Below, one piece after another: positions 24,411 to 35,400 of a stretch of 64,000 bases of DNA. The stretch spans positions 1,353,735 through 1,417,734 of the forward strand of contig PJRA01000473.1 of the NCBI GenBank assembly GCA_016987375.1, read 5' to 3'. The translations under genes were made by a program, and so were the position numbers. The DNA is from Brachionus koreanus. Taxonomy: Eukaryota; Rotifera; Eurotatoria; Ploima; Brachionidae. The notes beneath the pieces were generated by a model. That model made no database searches. It was not told where the DNA came from and saw nothing but the letters and a program-made list of their open reading frames with translations. Position 1 is the first letter of the stretch, and each line of letters begins with the position of its first letter.

Positions 24411-25205
24411 ATGCAGATTGATGCTGACAAAAATTTATTGAACGACACTTCACTAAATTCAAGAAATGATACAAATAAAGATACTCATGAAGCCGAAACT
24501 AATTCTTGTGTTGTACAGAGTCCAAGAAGAATATTCAAAATAATAGTTATTGGTGACTCTAACGTCGGAAAAACATGTTTGACGTTTAGATTTTGTGGTG
24601 GTAAGTTTCTTGAACGAAGTGAAGCTACTATAGGGGTTGATTTTAGAGAAAAAACTATTCAGATTGACGATGAGGTAATCAAATTACAAATATGGGATAC
24701 TGGTAATCAAAAAATTTATACAAAATTTTAACTAGTTTAAATCTTTAATTTAGCCGGTCAAGAGAGATTCCGAAAATCAATGATATCTCATTATTACAGA
24801 AATGTTCATGCAGTTTTATTTGTGTATGATGTAAGCAACATAACCTCTTTTGAAAATCTTTCCCATTGGATCGATGAATACAATAGGTTTTGTTCTAATA
24901 GTCAGTCGTCTCATGATGTCCCCAGAATTTTAGTCGGAAATAAATGTGATTTAACAATGGATCAAAAAGTTTCGACAAATATGGCTCAAACATTTGCTGA
25001 TATGCATCAAATGCCATTATTTGAAACTTCGGCTAAAGATGATTCACGTTCAGATCATGTTGAAGCTATTTTTATGACACTTGCATTAAAGCTTAAAAAT
25101 TCAAAGCCATTTTATGTCCCTAATGAAATTCATCGAGCAAAAGTTCAGTCAGTTGATCATTCAAATTTATCAGATGGCTCATCTAATACTTCATGTTACT
25201 GCTAA
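24411..25205 (+). CDS. RAB33: Rab33-type small GTPase
   Basis: Two exons, 24411-24702 and 24754-25205, joined in phase across a 51-base GT-AG intron; 247 residues. The intron splits the switch II motif WDTAGQERF. P-loop GDSNVGKT, switch I with [15 protein letters not shown] and ETSAK guanine-binding motifs are all present, and the C-terminus ends CYC for double geranylgeranylation. [21 protein letters not shown] and [14 protein letters not shown] are characteristic of the Rab33 group, which acts at the Golgi and recruits ATG16L in autophagy. The first true ATG (24411) is used; an apparent upstream extension begins with TTG and is not needed. Confidence 0.92.
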
Positions 25206-25394
25206 AAAATTTTGGAAAATTTTAGAAGAAAGAACTTTTAAATTTGAAAAAATGAACTCCATCAGAGCATTTAATATGACAAAAATTTATCGATTTTATA
25301 TTTTTTTTATTTTGGAATGAAAATCCATCTGATGTAATAAATAATTGATATTCCTTAATTACAAAAGAGATTTTTTTGATTTTCTACTAAAATA

Positions 25395-25509
25395 AGAGTA
25401 AGATAATTTTAATTTAATCATAAACTTGATTTTGCAATGAATTTCTCCACAATTCAAATCCTTAATTATATTATATTTTATTATTATAAATAATTATTTT
25501 TAAGTTCAA
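25395..25509 (+). repeat. Direct repeat copy 1
   Basis: About 115 bases, from GAGTAAGATAA to AAGTTCAAAT, recur with few differences at 27531-27646 in the same orientation. The core CATAAACTTGATTTTGCAAT and the following 60 bases are nearly identical. The pair encloses about 2 kb with transposon debris. Confidence 0.8.
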
Positions 25510-26156
25510 ATCTTCTCAATTCAGGTTAATTACTGATCGAAATATTGAAAAATTGGGAACTTCTAAATAAATTTTATAACTTATTACTGTTGACTTGATA
25601 AACTTAATTCAATAATTGAGTTTTTGACCCATTACTTTATTAGATATTTGATAAACGTAAAAGTAAAAAAATATACTACAAAACTTGCTATAATAAATTC
25701 TTTATTTAAATACAAATTGATTGATATCAATCTTTTCAACTATAGCAAAATTTTTGAAATTTTTTTGGAATATCAGTTTTCTTTTTATCTTGAAAGAAAT
25801 AAGATTTTCTTTATTTGGAAATATGGCTTTAAATCAAGACATTTTTGTTAAAAAATTATCAATGAGTATAATTGAAATTTATTTATAATTGTTGAAATAA
25901 TGGTAAAAGATGGACATAAAAACGTAATATTAAATAAGATATAGAAAAATAATCACATTATTAATGATTTGTTCAATTATTATTATTATTTGTTTATTTT
26001 AAGCCTCATAGGCAAATAAAAGATAAAAAAAAAATTATTTTAGTTAATTAAAAAAAATATAAAATTTTTCAAGTTGCAGTATTTTAATGCAGTTATTAAT
26101 TTAAAGATAATTTATGTAAAATATACGGTATTACTTATGTTAACATATTTAGACAG

Positions 26157-26482
26157 GTATTACTTGGCATTGTGAATTTTGGAACAAGAAACAAAAACAA
26201 AAATTTAAAATTAAAATAACTTTTTTTCTTAGGGTCTAAAAACCTGATNNNNNNNNNNNNNNNNNNNNNNNNNNNNNNNNNNNNNNNNNNNNNNNNNNNN
26301 NNNNNNNNNNNNNNNNNNNNNNNNNNNNNNNNNNNNNNNNNNNNNNNNNNNNNNNNNNNNNNNNNNNNNNNNNNNNNNNNNNNNNNNNNNNNNNNNNNNN
26401 TAGACCCTAAGAAAAAAAGTTATTTTAATTTTAAATTTTTGTTTTTGTTTCTTGTTCCAAAATTCACAATGCCGTATTACTT
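26157..26482. mobile_element. Fold-back/Mutator-like element with 73-base inverted repeats
   Basis: The arms 26166-26238 and 26401-26473 are perfect inverted copies, starting GGCATTGTGAATTTTGGAAC. They are bordered by a 9-base direct duplication GTATTACTT (26157-26165 and 26474-26482). A 9-base target duplication with long terminal repeats is typical of Mutator-like elements. The interior is almost entirely a run of N (26249-26400), so the internal sequence and true length are unknown. Perfect arms suggest a recent insertion. Confidence 0.8.
26249..26400. other. Assembly gap (152 N)
   Basis: A run of N lies exactly between the inverted arms of the fold-back element. The hairpin probably blocked sequencing or assembly; the gap size may be an estimate. 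Confidence 0.95.
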
Positions 26483-26599
26483 AGATTGAGCTGTTTTAAG
26501 AAAAAAATTTTTTGATAAATTTGCACTATTTTTTCAATACGTAAGGACTCTAAAACAGACGTGATTCTGTCAAATTTTTCAATTCCAAATGTTCTAATG

Positions 26600-27220
26600 A
26601 GGAGAAATTTTGCCCTATTTCAAGCTTACTTACTTAAGTTATGCCCAACAGACTAAAAACAAATGTCTACTTTATGCAGACGAATACAATGTATTCTGTA
26701 TTATCGATCGATACAATCCTCATGAATCATTTAAGCTATTTAAAGATTTTATTGATTCATTAACTAGCAAGGTCTCCAAAGTAATTATATTATGAATAAT
26801 TTAGCGAATGGTAAAGATTATCTTGTCTTGAGATCCCGAATCCAGTGAGAATTACGAAACTGTATCCTAAACGATTTAAAAAAGCATTCGCAAGTTTGCT
26901 CGGTAGCCCTAAAAGGCAACAAAATACTTGATGAGGTTCTTCATGATTTTAAATTTCGGACACAGATGGTCATTAAATTACTTTACAAGTCTTCTAAGAC
27001 CTAATTTAGAGTAAACTATTGCAGTATGGTGCTCATAGCTTGAGAAAGATAAAAGAATTCAAATAACAAATTAAAAGGGAAATAATCAAGAATTAATGGC
27101 TCAACAAGGGCTCAACGATACAACTTCAAAAACCATGTAGTAAATGGCTGGAGTAAGTTGGAAGTGGATCCAGTGGAAGCTCAATCTAGCGATATTTTTA
27201 AAGCAGAAATAGACTAAAAA
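26600..27220 (+). pseudogene. Decayed non-LTR reverse transcriptase fragment
   Basis: A reading frame at 26610-26795 contains CLLYADEYNVF, a degenerate form of the YADD catalytic box, followed by a helix typical of the region after it. Further on, in shifted frames, RPNLE...TIAVWC (about 27000-27035) and NGWSKLEVDP...FKAEID (about 27150-27215) match the thumb and C-terminal signature of CR1/Jockey-type LINEs. Stops and frameshifts interrupt it. It lies between two direct repeats and is certainly not functional. Confidence 0.65.
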
Positions 27221-27530
27221 TTTCACAATATTATTTGTACATGAATTTTTGAATTTATGTGTTTTTTGGAAAACTCAAATAAAAATTCGTTTTTTGATTT
27301 CCTCAAAATCCAAATATCCAAATATTTCAATGATTCCAATTTTGGTAATTTTTAAAATTGAGGCTCATTAATTGGGAAAATTGGAGTAAGATCAATATTT
27401 AATGGTCATGCGCAAAAAAATTTTTAATGAAAAATTTTTAAAATAATTAACGTTATAAATTTATTTCTAAAATATGTTTCTTCAGCAAAAGTTTTAAAAA
27501 TAAAATAATTAAGAAATAAATGATAATTTA

Positions 27531-27646
27531 TTGAGTAAGATAACTTTAAATAAATCATAAACTTGATTTTGCAATGAATTTCTCCACAATTCAAATCCTT
27601 AATTATGTTATATTTTATTATTATAAATAATTATTTTTTAAGTTTA
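27531..27646 (+). repeat. Direct repeat copy 2
   Basis: Second copy of the 115-base direct repeat seen at 25395-25509, same orientation, with scattered substitutions and one extra T in a homopolymer. It immediately precedes the 3' side of the egghead-like gene. Confidence 0.8.
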
Positions 27647-27888
27647 AATATCAATTAATATACTTAATACTATAGTTGATGGATAACGGCACTAAAAATT
27701 TCTATTCAGTTTTGGTAAATATGTCGAACCTTAAGATTCGTTAGTGAAAGATAAGAAAATTTAAGTTTATTTCTAAATGTTTTTATTATTTTGATAATAA
27801 ATGAATTTGCTATTTATTAAAATAGTTTACTGTATTAAAAAATACTTTGTTGATTATTATTTTATTTTCGATATTAATTAGTAATCAT

Positions 27889-29121
27889 TTAAATTTGTAC
27901 TATTTTATCAAAATTAGAGGATCGCATTGATTTATTTTTTAAAATTTCATAAAAAGTAAAGAATGTATTCGCCACTTGTATAAAAGGCTGGAAAATAATA
28001 AAAATCATCCATGTTATAATTATTGATGAAGACTTTTTTTTTTTTAATTTGATTGAGTTTAAAAAACCAATAATGAAAAAACAGCTATTAATAGAAGCAG
28101 TAAAATTTGTTATAACTTCTAAAAAATCTTTTTTAGATAGAAAAAAAATTATGAACGAGAATTTAAAAATTGTAAAACACAAATAAATGATTGTCCGAAT
28201 TAATTTAATATTTAAACTTGAATTATTTGAAGGAAAAAAAATGTTGCTAGATTTTGAAATTTTCTCGTTAGATGCTGAATTTATCATTGGTCCATCTATC
28301 CAATTTATTGAATAGCCTTCATTTTTTATTAATTCAAGAAAGTTACCGGGATAATTTTTTTGTTTAATTAATAAATTTTTAAAAATAATGTTTTTACATA
28401 AAATAAAGTTTTTCTTAGAATTGATCAAAAAGGGAAGAAATGAAAATAAATTCATGAAAACAAAATTTTTTCCTGTTGAATAAAATTTGTTTATATTAAG
28501 TAAATTAAACTCAGTCCGATCAGTTATGACTGTTCCAATAGCAACATAATTACTTTTTATAAATGAAAAATTCAAAATATCGTATAAGCCTTTTTCAGTA
28601 AAAACAAAGTTTTCATCCATTAAGACAATCCATGATTCGTCTTCAAAATTGGCGCTTAAATTTAAATCATTAATGTCTGTATTGTCATAGATTATCCGTA
28701 TGTGTGGATTATTTGGTAAACTAATTGGTTTATTGCTTAAAATTTCAATTTGAAATTTATCGAAACCAATTTTTAGGCAAATATATATGTTTTTGAAAAC
28801 ATTTTTGAGCAAAGATTCAGGTTTATCACCACTTGTTCTCAATCTAAATCTAATAAATGGTGTTAAAAGTAACGATCCATTAAGACATTCTTTTTTAAAA
28901 TATAAATTTAATTGAAATAATGCCATTGCTACTAATAAACAGACCGGTAATAATAATAATGTAAATAAAATTTCAATAATTAAATTTTCGAAAATAAATT
29001 TAGTCAAACTAAACATAAAAAATCTTTTAGTTTGAGAAAATTGTATATAAATTACACTGATTGTTACGACCAAGAAAATAATTTGAATAGAATGCTTGTA
29101 TAATTTATCTAACGTTTTCAT
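27889..29121 (-). CDS. Divergent egghead-like protein lacking catalytic motifs
   Basis: An intact 410-residue ORF (first ATG at 29121). It aligns by eye with the egghead protein at 3459-4850 along its length: GSLLLTPFIRFRLRTSGDKPE versus GSPLLAPFISIRVVTRGDYPE, SLPNNPHIR versus SLPKNPRIR, WIVLMDENFVFTE versus WIVHLDEETLLTE, and a shared INWIDGPM/FGWIDGEM. Membrane helices at both ends are kept. The acidic metal site is altered (MDEN), the AEDTYFA motif is absent and the QQRKRW motif is gone, so mannosyltransferase activity is unlikely. The ORF remains open over 1.2 kb, which argues against a simple pseudogene, but selection cannot be judged here. It could be a pseudoenzyme partner or a relic. 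Confidence 0.7.
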   Translation of the reverse strand: MKTLDKLYKHSIQIIFLVVTISVIYIQFSQTKRFFMFSLTKFIFENLIIEILFTLLLLPVCLLVAMALFQLNLYFKKECLNGSLLLTPFIRFRLRTSGDKPESLLKNVFKNIYICLKIGFDKFQIEILSNKPISLPNNPHIRIIYDNTDINDLNLSANFEDESWIVLMDENFVFTEKGLYDILNFSFIKSNYVAIGTVITDRTEFNLLNINKFYSTGKNFVFMNLFSFLPFLINSKKNFILCKNIIFKNLLIKQKNYPGNFLELIKNEGYSINWIDGPMINSASNEKISKSSNIFFPSNNSSLNIKLIRTIIYLCFTIFKFSFIIFFLSKKDFLEVITNFTASINSCFFIIGFLNSIKLKKKKSSSIIITWMIFIIFQPFIQVANTFFTFYEILKNKSMRSSNFDKIVQI

Positions 29122-31491
29122 TCTATAATTCAAAAATTAAACTTTTTAAAACTGATAAAGTATTATAAAACTTAAAATCATTTGAGACAGTATAATAAAT
29201 TTTAAAAAATAATCAAATTCTTAATTATAAAAAAATAAATGGTGCGTTAATAAATTTTAGTACAAGTTTTATTTTAATACCCAAAAAATTAAATAGCATA
29301 TCACAATATTTTATTTTCTATGCCAACGGGTATGGGGCAATATATATATTTGAAATTGAATTTTTTACATTTAATTTTAAGAATCTTTAAGCGAAATATC
29401 TTAGTTTTTTGAAATTCTGACCATCATTTCAATTTTGGATGGCCAATTAATATTATTTTATGTATTTAGGTCATTTTTCAATAAAATCATTATTTAAAAG
29501 ATAAAAATTAAATTTATATATTTTATGCATCTGAAGAATTATTTTATTTATTTGCTTATCTGTACCGAAGTAAACAAATTTTACTTCTGTTAATATTAAT
29601 AGCGGTCTACTCGTTTATTAAAATCGATACAATCCATGAACACTTTTGAAAAGTGTAGATGAAAGTTTTTCTTTTATGAACTCATTTAATACATAAGTGA
29701 CAGATAATTTCTCTTTTATTCAATAAATCAATTTTGATTTCAAATAATTTATTTTAATTTAAAATAGGCAGAGTCTTAATCAAATGGAATGGAAAACTTT
29801 GTTTTGGCCATTTGATAAAATTCTACAAAAATAAATTAGAATTAATTAATTCATAGAATTTTTTGAAGATTTAAATGAATGTACAATAAACTTTTAAATA
29901 AATGATTTTAATCAACTCTTGCGAAAAAAGCTTTTTAATCAACAACATTAGACAAAAATAAATTATCTGATTAATATGAGAGCATGATAATATTGAGAAG
30001 TATGCATCTGAATAATAGGAATCTTCCAATTTACAAAGCACTATTTTAAAAAATTAAATTAAGTGCAATATCCACAAAAACAAAACTTTTAAGAGATTGA
30101 GTAGCTAATATATGATAGGCTTTTCCAATAAGTAGAATTTTAGTTACTTAAATGGTGTATCAAAAATTCATTTGGGATGAGCATCATATTTAATTTATGA
30201 CACTTATATTTTTTAATTTTTTTTTTAAATATTTATAAATTAATGAAGTTTTGATTTGAAATGTTGACATATTCATGAAAGAATACACAAAGAGTAATAA
30301 AATAGCATCTAATTTTTTATGCAAGTTAAATAAAAATTTGCAATAAGCATATTTAGACAAATAAAAAGTATTACTAATAATAAAAATCTCTGCTTTCTTA
30401 GCTAAACGAAATTGAAAATTATCAAAGACAAAAATAACATTAAAAAAACAATATTCAAGACAACTAAAACTTAATTAAATTAAATAAATAGATAAATACT
30501 AAATGCACTCTTTGTTGATTTTACTGAATTGAATTTTTTCCCGATTGTAATAACATTCATCAGAAAATAAATAAATAATAAAATTTAAAAAAAAAAACCG
30601 TCTTTTTTATCTATGCGGGAGCTTAAATATAAATCCGACAGCAAATATTTAAACTAACAATTGGATTTAATAGAATATTTATGGATTAATCTTTAATAAA
30701 AAATAAAAATCTGTACAAAAAGATCAAGTATACCATGAAATTCACTTGTTCGTTCTATTAAAAAGTTTTTCTTCATTCATTCATTAGCTTAAATCTTAAT
30801 TTTCCCAAAGAGTATAGATAGAATTAGAAGTATAATTCTCTATTAACTAGAAATTGGTTCAATTGAAACAAATTTTACAAGATTTACCTTTTTAGATTAA
30901 TGTAATTTTCAAAAAATAAATTAAATTATAAAAATAAAATTTCGTTAGATTATTTCAAAATTAATTCATATTACTCTAAAAGATAAAAGTTATAAAGTAA
31001 TTTTAGATGATTATTTGGTTTTTAACCTATTTTATTAGTAATAACAAAGTTAACATTCACATATTCTATTTAAATTTATCAGATATATTTGTAGATATAT
31101 ACTAACAACGTTGAGTTGTAGTCTTAAAATATTAACGTATATAGTGTAAAATTAATTATCATAATTAGTTATAATTTATGCACTTAAATAAAAGGGGTCA
31201 ATGGTAATGTAAAGAATTTTTGCTCATTGATTAGCTGTTAACCCTACAAAAAATACAAGTTAACGTTTTCAGAGTCTAAAATGAATACTCAGAAGAAAAT
31301 CGATTTATTTAGAAAGTTATCTCTATATTTAACAGACTTAGCATAATTGGCTTAGCATATACTAAGTCCCTTCTTTAATATTGTGTAAATCAAACAAATA
31401 TTTCTGTTAAATTTAGAAAAATAAAATAAAATGCTTTATTATTTCATTTTTAGATGAACAAAATGTAATTTTGTGAAACTGAAAGATTAAA
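29122..31491. other. AT-rich intergenic spacer
   Basis: Divergent promoters of the egghead-like gene (minus) and the LRR-Ig gene (plus) lie here. An acceptor-like TTTTAG at about 31448-31453 suggests a 5' UTR intron of the LRR-Ig gene. No other coding region or repeat is recognised. Confidence 0.45.
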
Positions 31492-34296
31492 ATGATCTGC
31501 CGAGTTATAAATATTGTTCTGATAATAAGTACTGCACTTTGTCAATCGCCAGTACAAATATTTAATCAAATAAACGCACGACTTACTTGTGAATATAAAG
31601 ATAATGATGGCGACAGCTTGATCTTAAATTGTACACTCACAAACGGTATAGTAAGTGGACAAGAATCGGGTGTTTTATTAAATGGTGAAGCTGCACAATC
31701 TAGTACAATTCAGAGTCTTAATTTAAGAGTTGGTTTAGAAAAAAATTGGCGAACTCCATGGGAATCTCTATCCATTAATCCAAATATTATTAGAACTTTG
31801 ATATGGCGAAATTCCAAGCTAAGTGAAATGGGTCAATATTCATTCAAGGATTTGAGATATTTACAGCGAATTGATTTAAGCTTTAATAAACTTACTAATC
31901 TACGCAGCTATGTTTTTAGCTATTCAGAAATTAACTTGATCGAATTAGACTTATCAAATAATTTATTTCAAATGGTACCTCAAGACATATTCGAAAATAA
32001 TCGATTACAAAATTTAGAAATATTGAAAATGAATGAAAATCCAATAGTGCAGCTAAGCAGTCAATCTTTTGAAAAAATCCAAAATAACATTAAAATGATT
32101 GAATTGAACTATTGTAAAATTCGATCGATTGATTCAAATACTTTTACAAATATGAGACAATTAGACTCGCTTTCTTTAATAGGAAACCATTTACGAAATT
32201 TGGATTTCAACAATTTTAAAAATTTAAATCTAAGATTGTTCTACATTCACGAGAATCCATTGAATTGTGACTGTAATCTCAGATGGCTAATCGATTACAT
32301 TAAAAATATTGATTATCAACAACAAATGTACGAAACACCAACTCTCAGTTCCAAAAGCCAAGCAAATTATTTGCCGAAAATTTCCGTAGCTTCTGCTGCT
32401 CAAAATCTTCTAAAATGTGATCAGCCTAATTCGCTTAAGTCGAAGCCAAATTTTTTAGACATTAATCCAGATTCATTTATGTGTGATATTCAGATCCATT
32501 TTAGAGATGAAATTAATGAAGCCAACTATGAAATTGGAGATGATGCACTTCTCATTTGCGATGTGTATGGAGATCCTGAGCCAGAGGTTTATTGGAGCTA
32601 TGGACAAAAGCCGATTGGTAAAGGACTACAAAATGTAGATGAAAAGTATTATGTAAACGAAGTTCGCCTAATCCCAAATCCGAGAAATACTAATATGTAT
32701 TCCTTTACTAATAAAACAAGTGAGCTTCGAATAAAAAACCTGCAACAAAACGATTTTGGAATGTATACATGCACCGCTGAAATAAAGGGTTCAAATAATA
32801 GAAAAATTATAGGTTTTAATTTGAGACAAGTGAATAAAAATAATTTAGGACTCAATACTGCTACAGAATTCTTCGTATCAATTTTTTACAAAATATTTTC
32901 TTATTTTAAAATTAATGAATTAAAAAACGCCAGTTCGGTTTCAAATTCAGCTTTTGTTGTTTCATTTGTAATAATAACAATTTTGGTTATTTTAATTTTA
33001 ATTGTTTGTCCAATTACTTTTTGGAAATGTTGCTTTAAAAACAAAAATAAAAGGAAAAAAATATTAATATATAATTCAAACGGAAAAAATAAAGAGAGAG
33101 AAATGGCAAATTTAATAAATAAGTCAGATGTGTTGGATGCGCACAGCTCAAATATAATGCAACAAAATTTCTCAAATCTAGCCAACGATAGTTCGGCTAC
33201 TTTACTTTCAAGCAATAAAATATCCAATAGTATACGAATGGCTTATCCTAATATTAATGAAATTTATGCCAATCATTCACTACTTACTACTACATCAACT
33301 ACAACAGGCTCCACTTTCCCTGCAAACCATATAGCCATTGATACTTCAAGTCAAAACCCCAAATATCATTTCCTTCCTCAATCAAATGCTGAAACTTATT
33401 ACGATGATCTTAGATTTAATTGCGAAGATTCAGCTCAAGCAAACTATGCGTCTCCTTGTAGAACAAAAAACTCTTATTCACCAATAATTCGAAGAGATGA
33501 TCCAACTGTGCCTTTATATGCTACACTAAAGCCAAAAATGGGCAATCCTCAGCATCAACGCCAATATAGTAGTAATTATATACAATATTCGACCATTCAT
33601 AGATCAACTCCACCGATACCAATTCCCAGACGAACAAATAACTATGCTTGTGTACACATTGAGCTACCTCCGCCACCTCCTCCTCCTCCACCACCTGTGA
33701 TTCCACCAATCAAGCCAAAACGCACATTTGAATACTCCAAAGATTTGCAATCAGAAAGTGGATCATTTTTACTCACTGAAGAAACTATTGAACCAAGTGA
33801 ATGTGAAATCAACTACCAGACTTATAAAAGAATTAAGAGAAAGCCAACCAAAACAAAACCCAACAAACCTAATGATCAAAATCCTGTACCAAACAGTTCG
33901 ACAACTTCATTGGATGAAGAAGATCTTGATTTAAATGATTTAAAGGATTTTGAAGACGTTACTTTTGATAACTTGCGAAAACCAAATGAAAACGAACAGT
34001 ATGGAGGAAATCTTTTTAAACAGCACATGGTCGCTAAGAAGAGTCAATTAATTTTGCTTCAGCAAGGTTTAAAGAAAAATTTGCTTGACCATGGACAAAT
34101 ATCGACTAATTCTGAACAATCTTTACTATTAAAATCGACATCATCTTCGTCAGATAAATCATCGAGCAATACGGCATTAAATCAAAATAATGAAACACCA
34201 AATACTGAAGTCGTAGTTGATTCTGATAAAAACCGAATTATTTCCTCTCAAAATATAAATTCAAACGACCAAATTTATGAAGAAACCGAAATTTAA
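31492..34296 (+). CDS. LRR-Ig single-pass receptor, Kekkon-like
   Basis: A one-exon 934-residue type I membrane protein. A signal peptide (1-17) is followed by an LRR N-cap region (Cys pair about 33-47), several leucine-rich repeats (about 110-255), an LRR C-cap beginning NPLNCDCNLRWL (about 256), and one C2-type Ig domain (about 345-440, ending DFGMYTCTAE). The membrane helix is at about 484-510, and a cytoplasmic tail of about 420 residues follows. The tail holds YYDDLRF and YATLKP tyrosine sites and a proline run (about 724-736). This LRR-Ig architecture is shared by Kekkon, LINGO, AMIGO and LRRC families, which act in cell adhesion and receptor modulation; the long proline-rich tail is closest to Kekkon-type proteins. 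The exact orthology is undecided. Confidence 0.8.
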   Translation: MICRVINIVLIISTALCQSPVQIFNQINARLTCEYKDNDGDSLILNCTLTNGIVSGQESGVLLNGEAAQSSTIQSLNLRVGLEKNWRTPWESLSINPNIIRTLIWRNSKLSEMGQYSFKDLRYLQRIDLSFNKLTNLRSYVFSYSEINLIELDLSNNLFQMVPQDIFENNRLQNLEILKMNENPIVQLSSQSFEKIQNNIKMIELNYCKIRSIDSNTFTNMRQLDSLSLIGNHLRNLDFNNFKNLNLRLFYIHENPLNCDCNLRWLIDYIKNIDYQQQMYETPTLSSKSQANYLPKISVASAAQNLLKCDQPNSLKSKPNFLDINPDSFMCDIQIHFRDEINEANYEIGDDALLICDVYGDPEPEVYWSYGQKPIGKGLQNVDEKYYVNEVRLIPNPRNTNMYSFTNKTSELRIKNLQQNDFGMYTCTAEIKGSNNRKIIGFNLRQVNKNNLGLNTATEFFVSIFYKIFSYFKINELKNASSVSNSAFVVSFVIITILVILILIVCPITFWKCCFKNKNKRKKILIYNSNGKNKEREMANLINKSDVLDAHSSNIMQQNFSNLANDSSATLLSSNKISNSIRMAYPNINEIYANHSLLTTTSTTTGSTFPANHIAIDTSSQNPKYHFLPQSNAETYYDDLRFNCEDSAQANYASPCRTKNSYSPIIRRDDPTVPLYATLKPKMGNPQHQRQYSSNYIQYSTIHRSTPPIPIPRRTNNYACVHIELPPPPPPPPPPVIPPIKPKRTFEYSKDLQSESGSFLLTEETIEPSECEINYQTYKRIKRKPTKTKPNKPNDQNPVPNSSTTSLDEEDLDLNDLKDFEDVTFDNLRKPNENEQYGGNLFKQHMVAKKSQLILLQQGLKKNLLDHGQISTNSEQSLLLKSTSSSSDKSSSNTALNQNNETPNTEVVVDSDKNRIISSQNINSNDQIYEETEI

Positions 34297-35400
34297 CGCA
34301 AAATTTTTATTACTAAATTGATGCTTATTTAAATTTTTGTACATTAAAAGAAAAATGTAAAAAAAGGAAATTGCTAAATTAAAATTAAAATCACAATTGT
34401 ATTTATCAAACACGAAAAATTCAAATTTGAGTAATTTTCCTTTTTTTTAGTTTTTGTATCAGTTAAAGTTTGTTTTGTAGGTTTTTTAAAATAATTTTTT
34501 TTTATAAAAATGTGTTCTTTGTAAAAAAATAAATGGATTAATTTTTTATTATCTACAAAATTATTAAATCAAAAAAATATTAATACACAAATAAAATTTA
34601 GCAATTTTTTTTTTTAAAAAATGCATTCAATATTGCTTTGTACTTTTAATCAATTTAATTTTAAATTTAAAGCGATTTCAAGAATGATTAAACTGTTTTA
34701 GTAAAAAACGACGATAACCTTTTTACTAAAATCTTGCTATTTTATAATTTCGATCAAAACATTTTTTAAAATTTTTTCAATGCAATTTAATTTTAAATTA
34801 CATCCTTTGAATGTGTCTATTGGAATTCCTTGCTTTAAAGTGCCTCCCCTTTAAAAAAGAAAAAAAGATCAACCAAATCAATGATGTCGGTAGAAATAAA
34901 CTAAAAGCCTACTATAGCAGGACTATGTTAATCTTTCTGCTTGGTTAATTTAGTTGAACTAAATTGACCGTAGAATGTTAACTATTATTATTATTAATAT
35001 TATTATGGATTTAAAGTTTTTATAACTTATTTTTCATAAAAATTTTCACAAAGTAGAGTTTTTACATTGTTAAAATTCAGATATAATTTTAATCTTATGC
35101 AACACCAATATAAATGTTGTACCGTTTTTAAGATTTAGTTTTTCTTTTAATTCATTCAATTATTTAAATACAAAATCAATTTATTTCATCTTACTGGTAG
35201 ATTATTTTAGCTGTTTGTAAAGTTAAATTTAGAGATTATGTTAAGTTAAAATTAACATCAAAGACATAATTTTGATCATCAAAATTAAACTAAGTTAGTA
35301 GCTTTTTATGTTTAACAACATATTTTCATAGCTTTATAAATCTTTTTTAGTAAAAGTCGGTATCAAAATAATCAGTTACATATTTGAAGGACATCAAAAT
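34297..35400. other. Intergenic spacer with LINE-tail repeat
   Basis: Contains the 3' UTR of the LRR-Ig gene and the repeat at 34870-35010. Nothing else is recognised. Confidence 0.45.
34870..35010 (+). repeat. Dispersed repeat, LINE 3'-tail type
   Basis: Plus-strand copy of the repeat seen on the minus strand at 10885-11010. Shared blocks are ATGTCGGTA, CCTACTATAG, AGGACTAT, TTTAGTT-AACT and CGTAGAAT, ending in an ATT run at 34982-35005. It is likely the 3' end of a truncated CR1-type LINE. Confidence 0.6.

Noticed and set aside
25624..25851. 75-residue frame after Rab33
   Set aside because: Low-complexity Ile/Phe/Lys composition as expected from AT-rich spacer; begins with a TTG.
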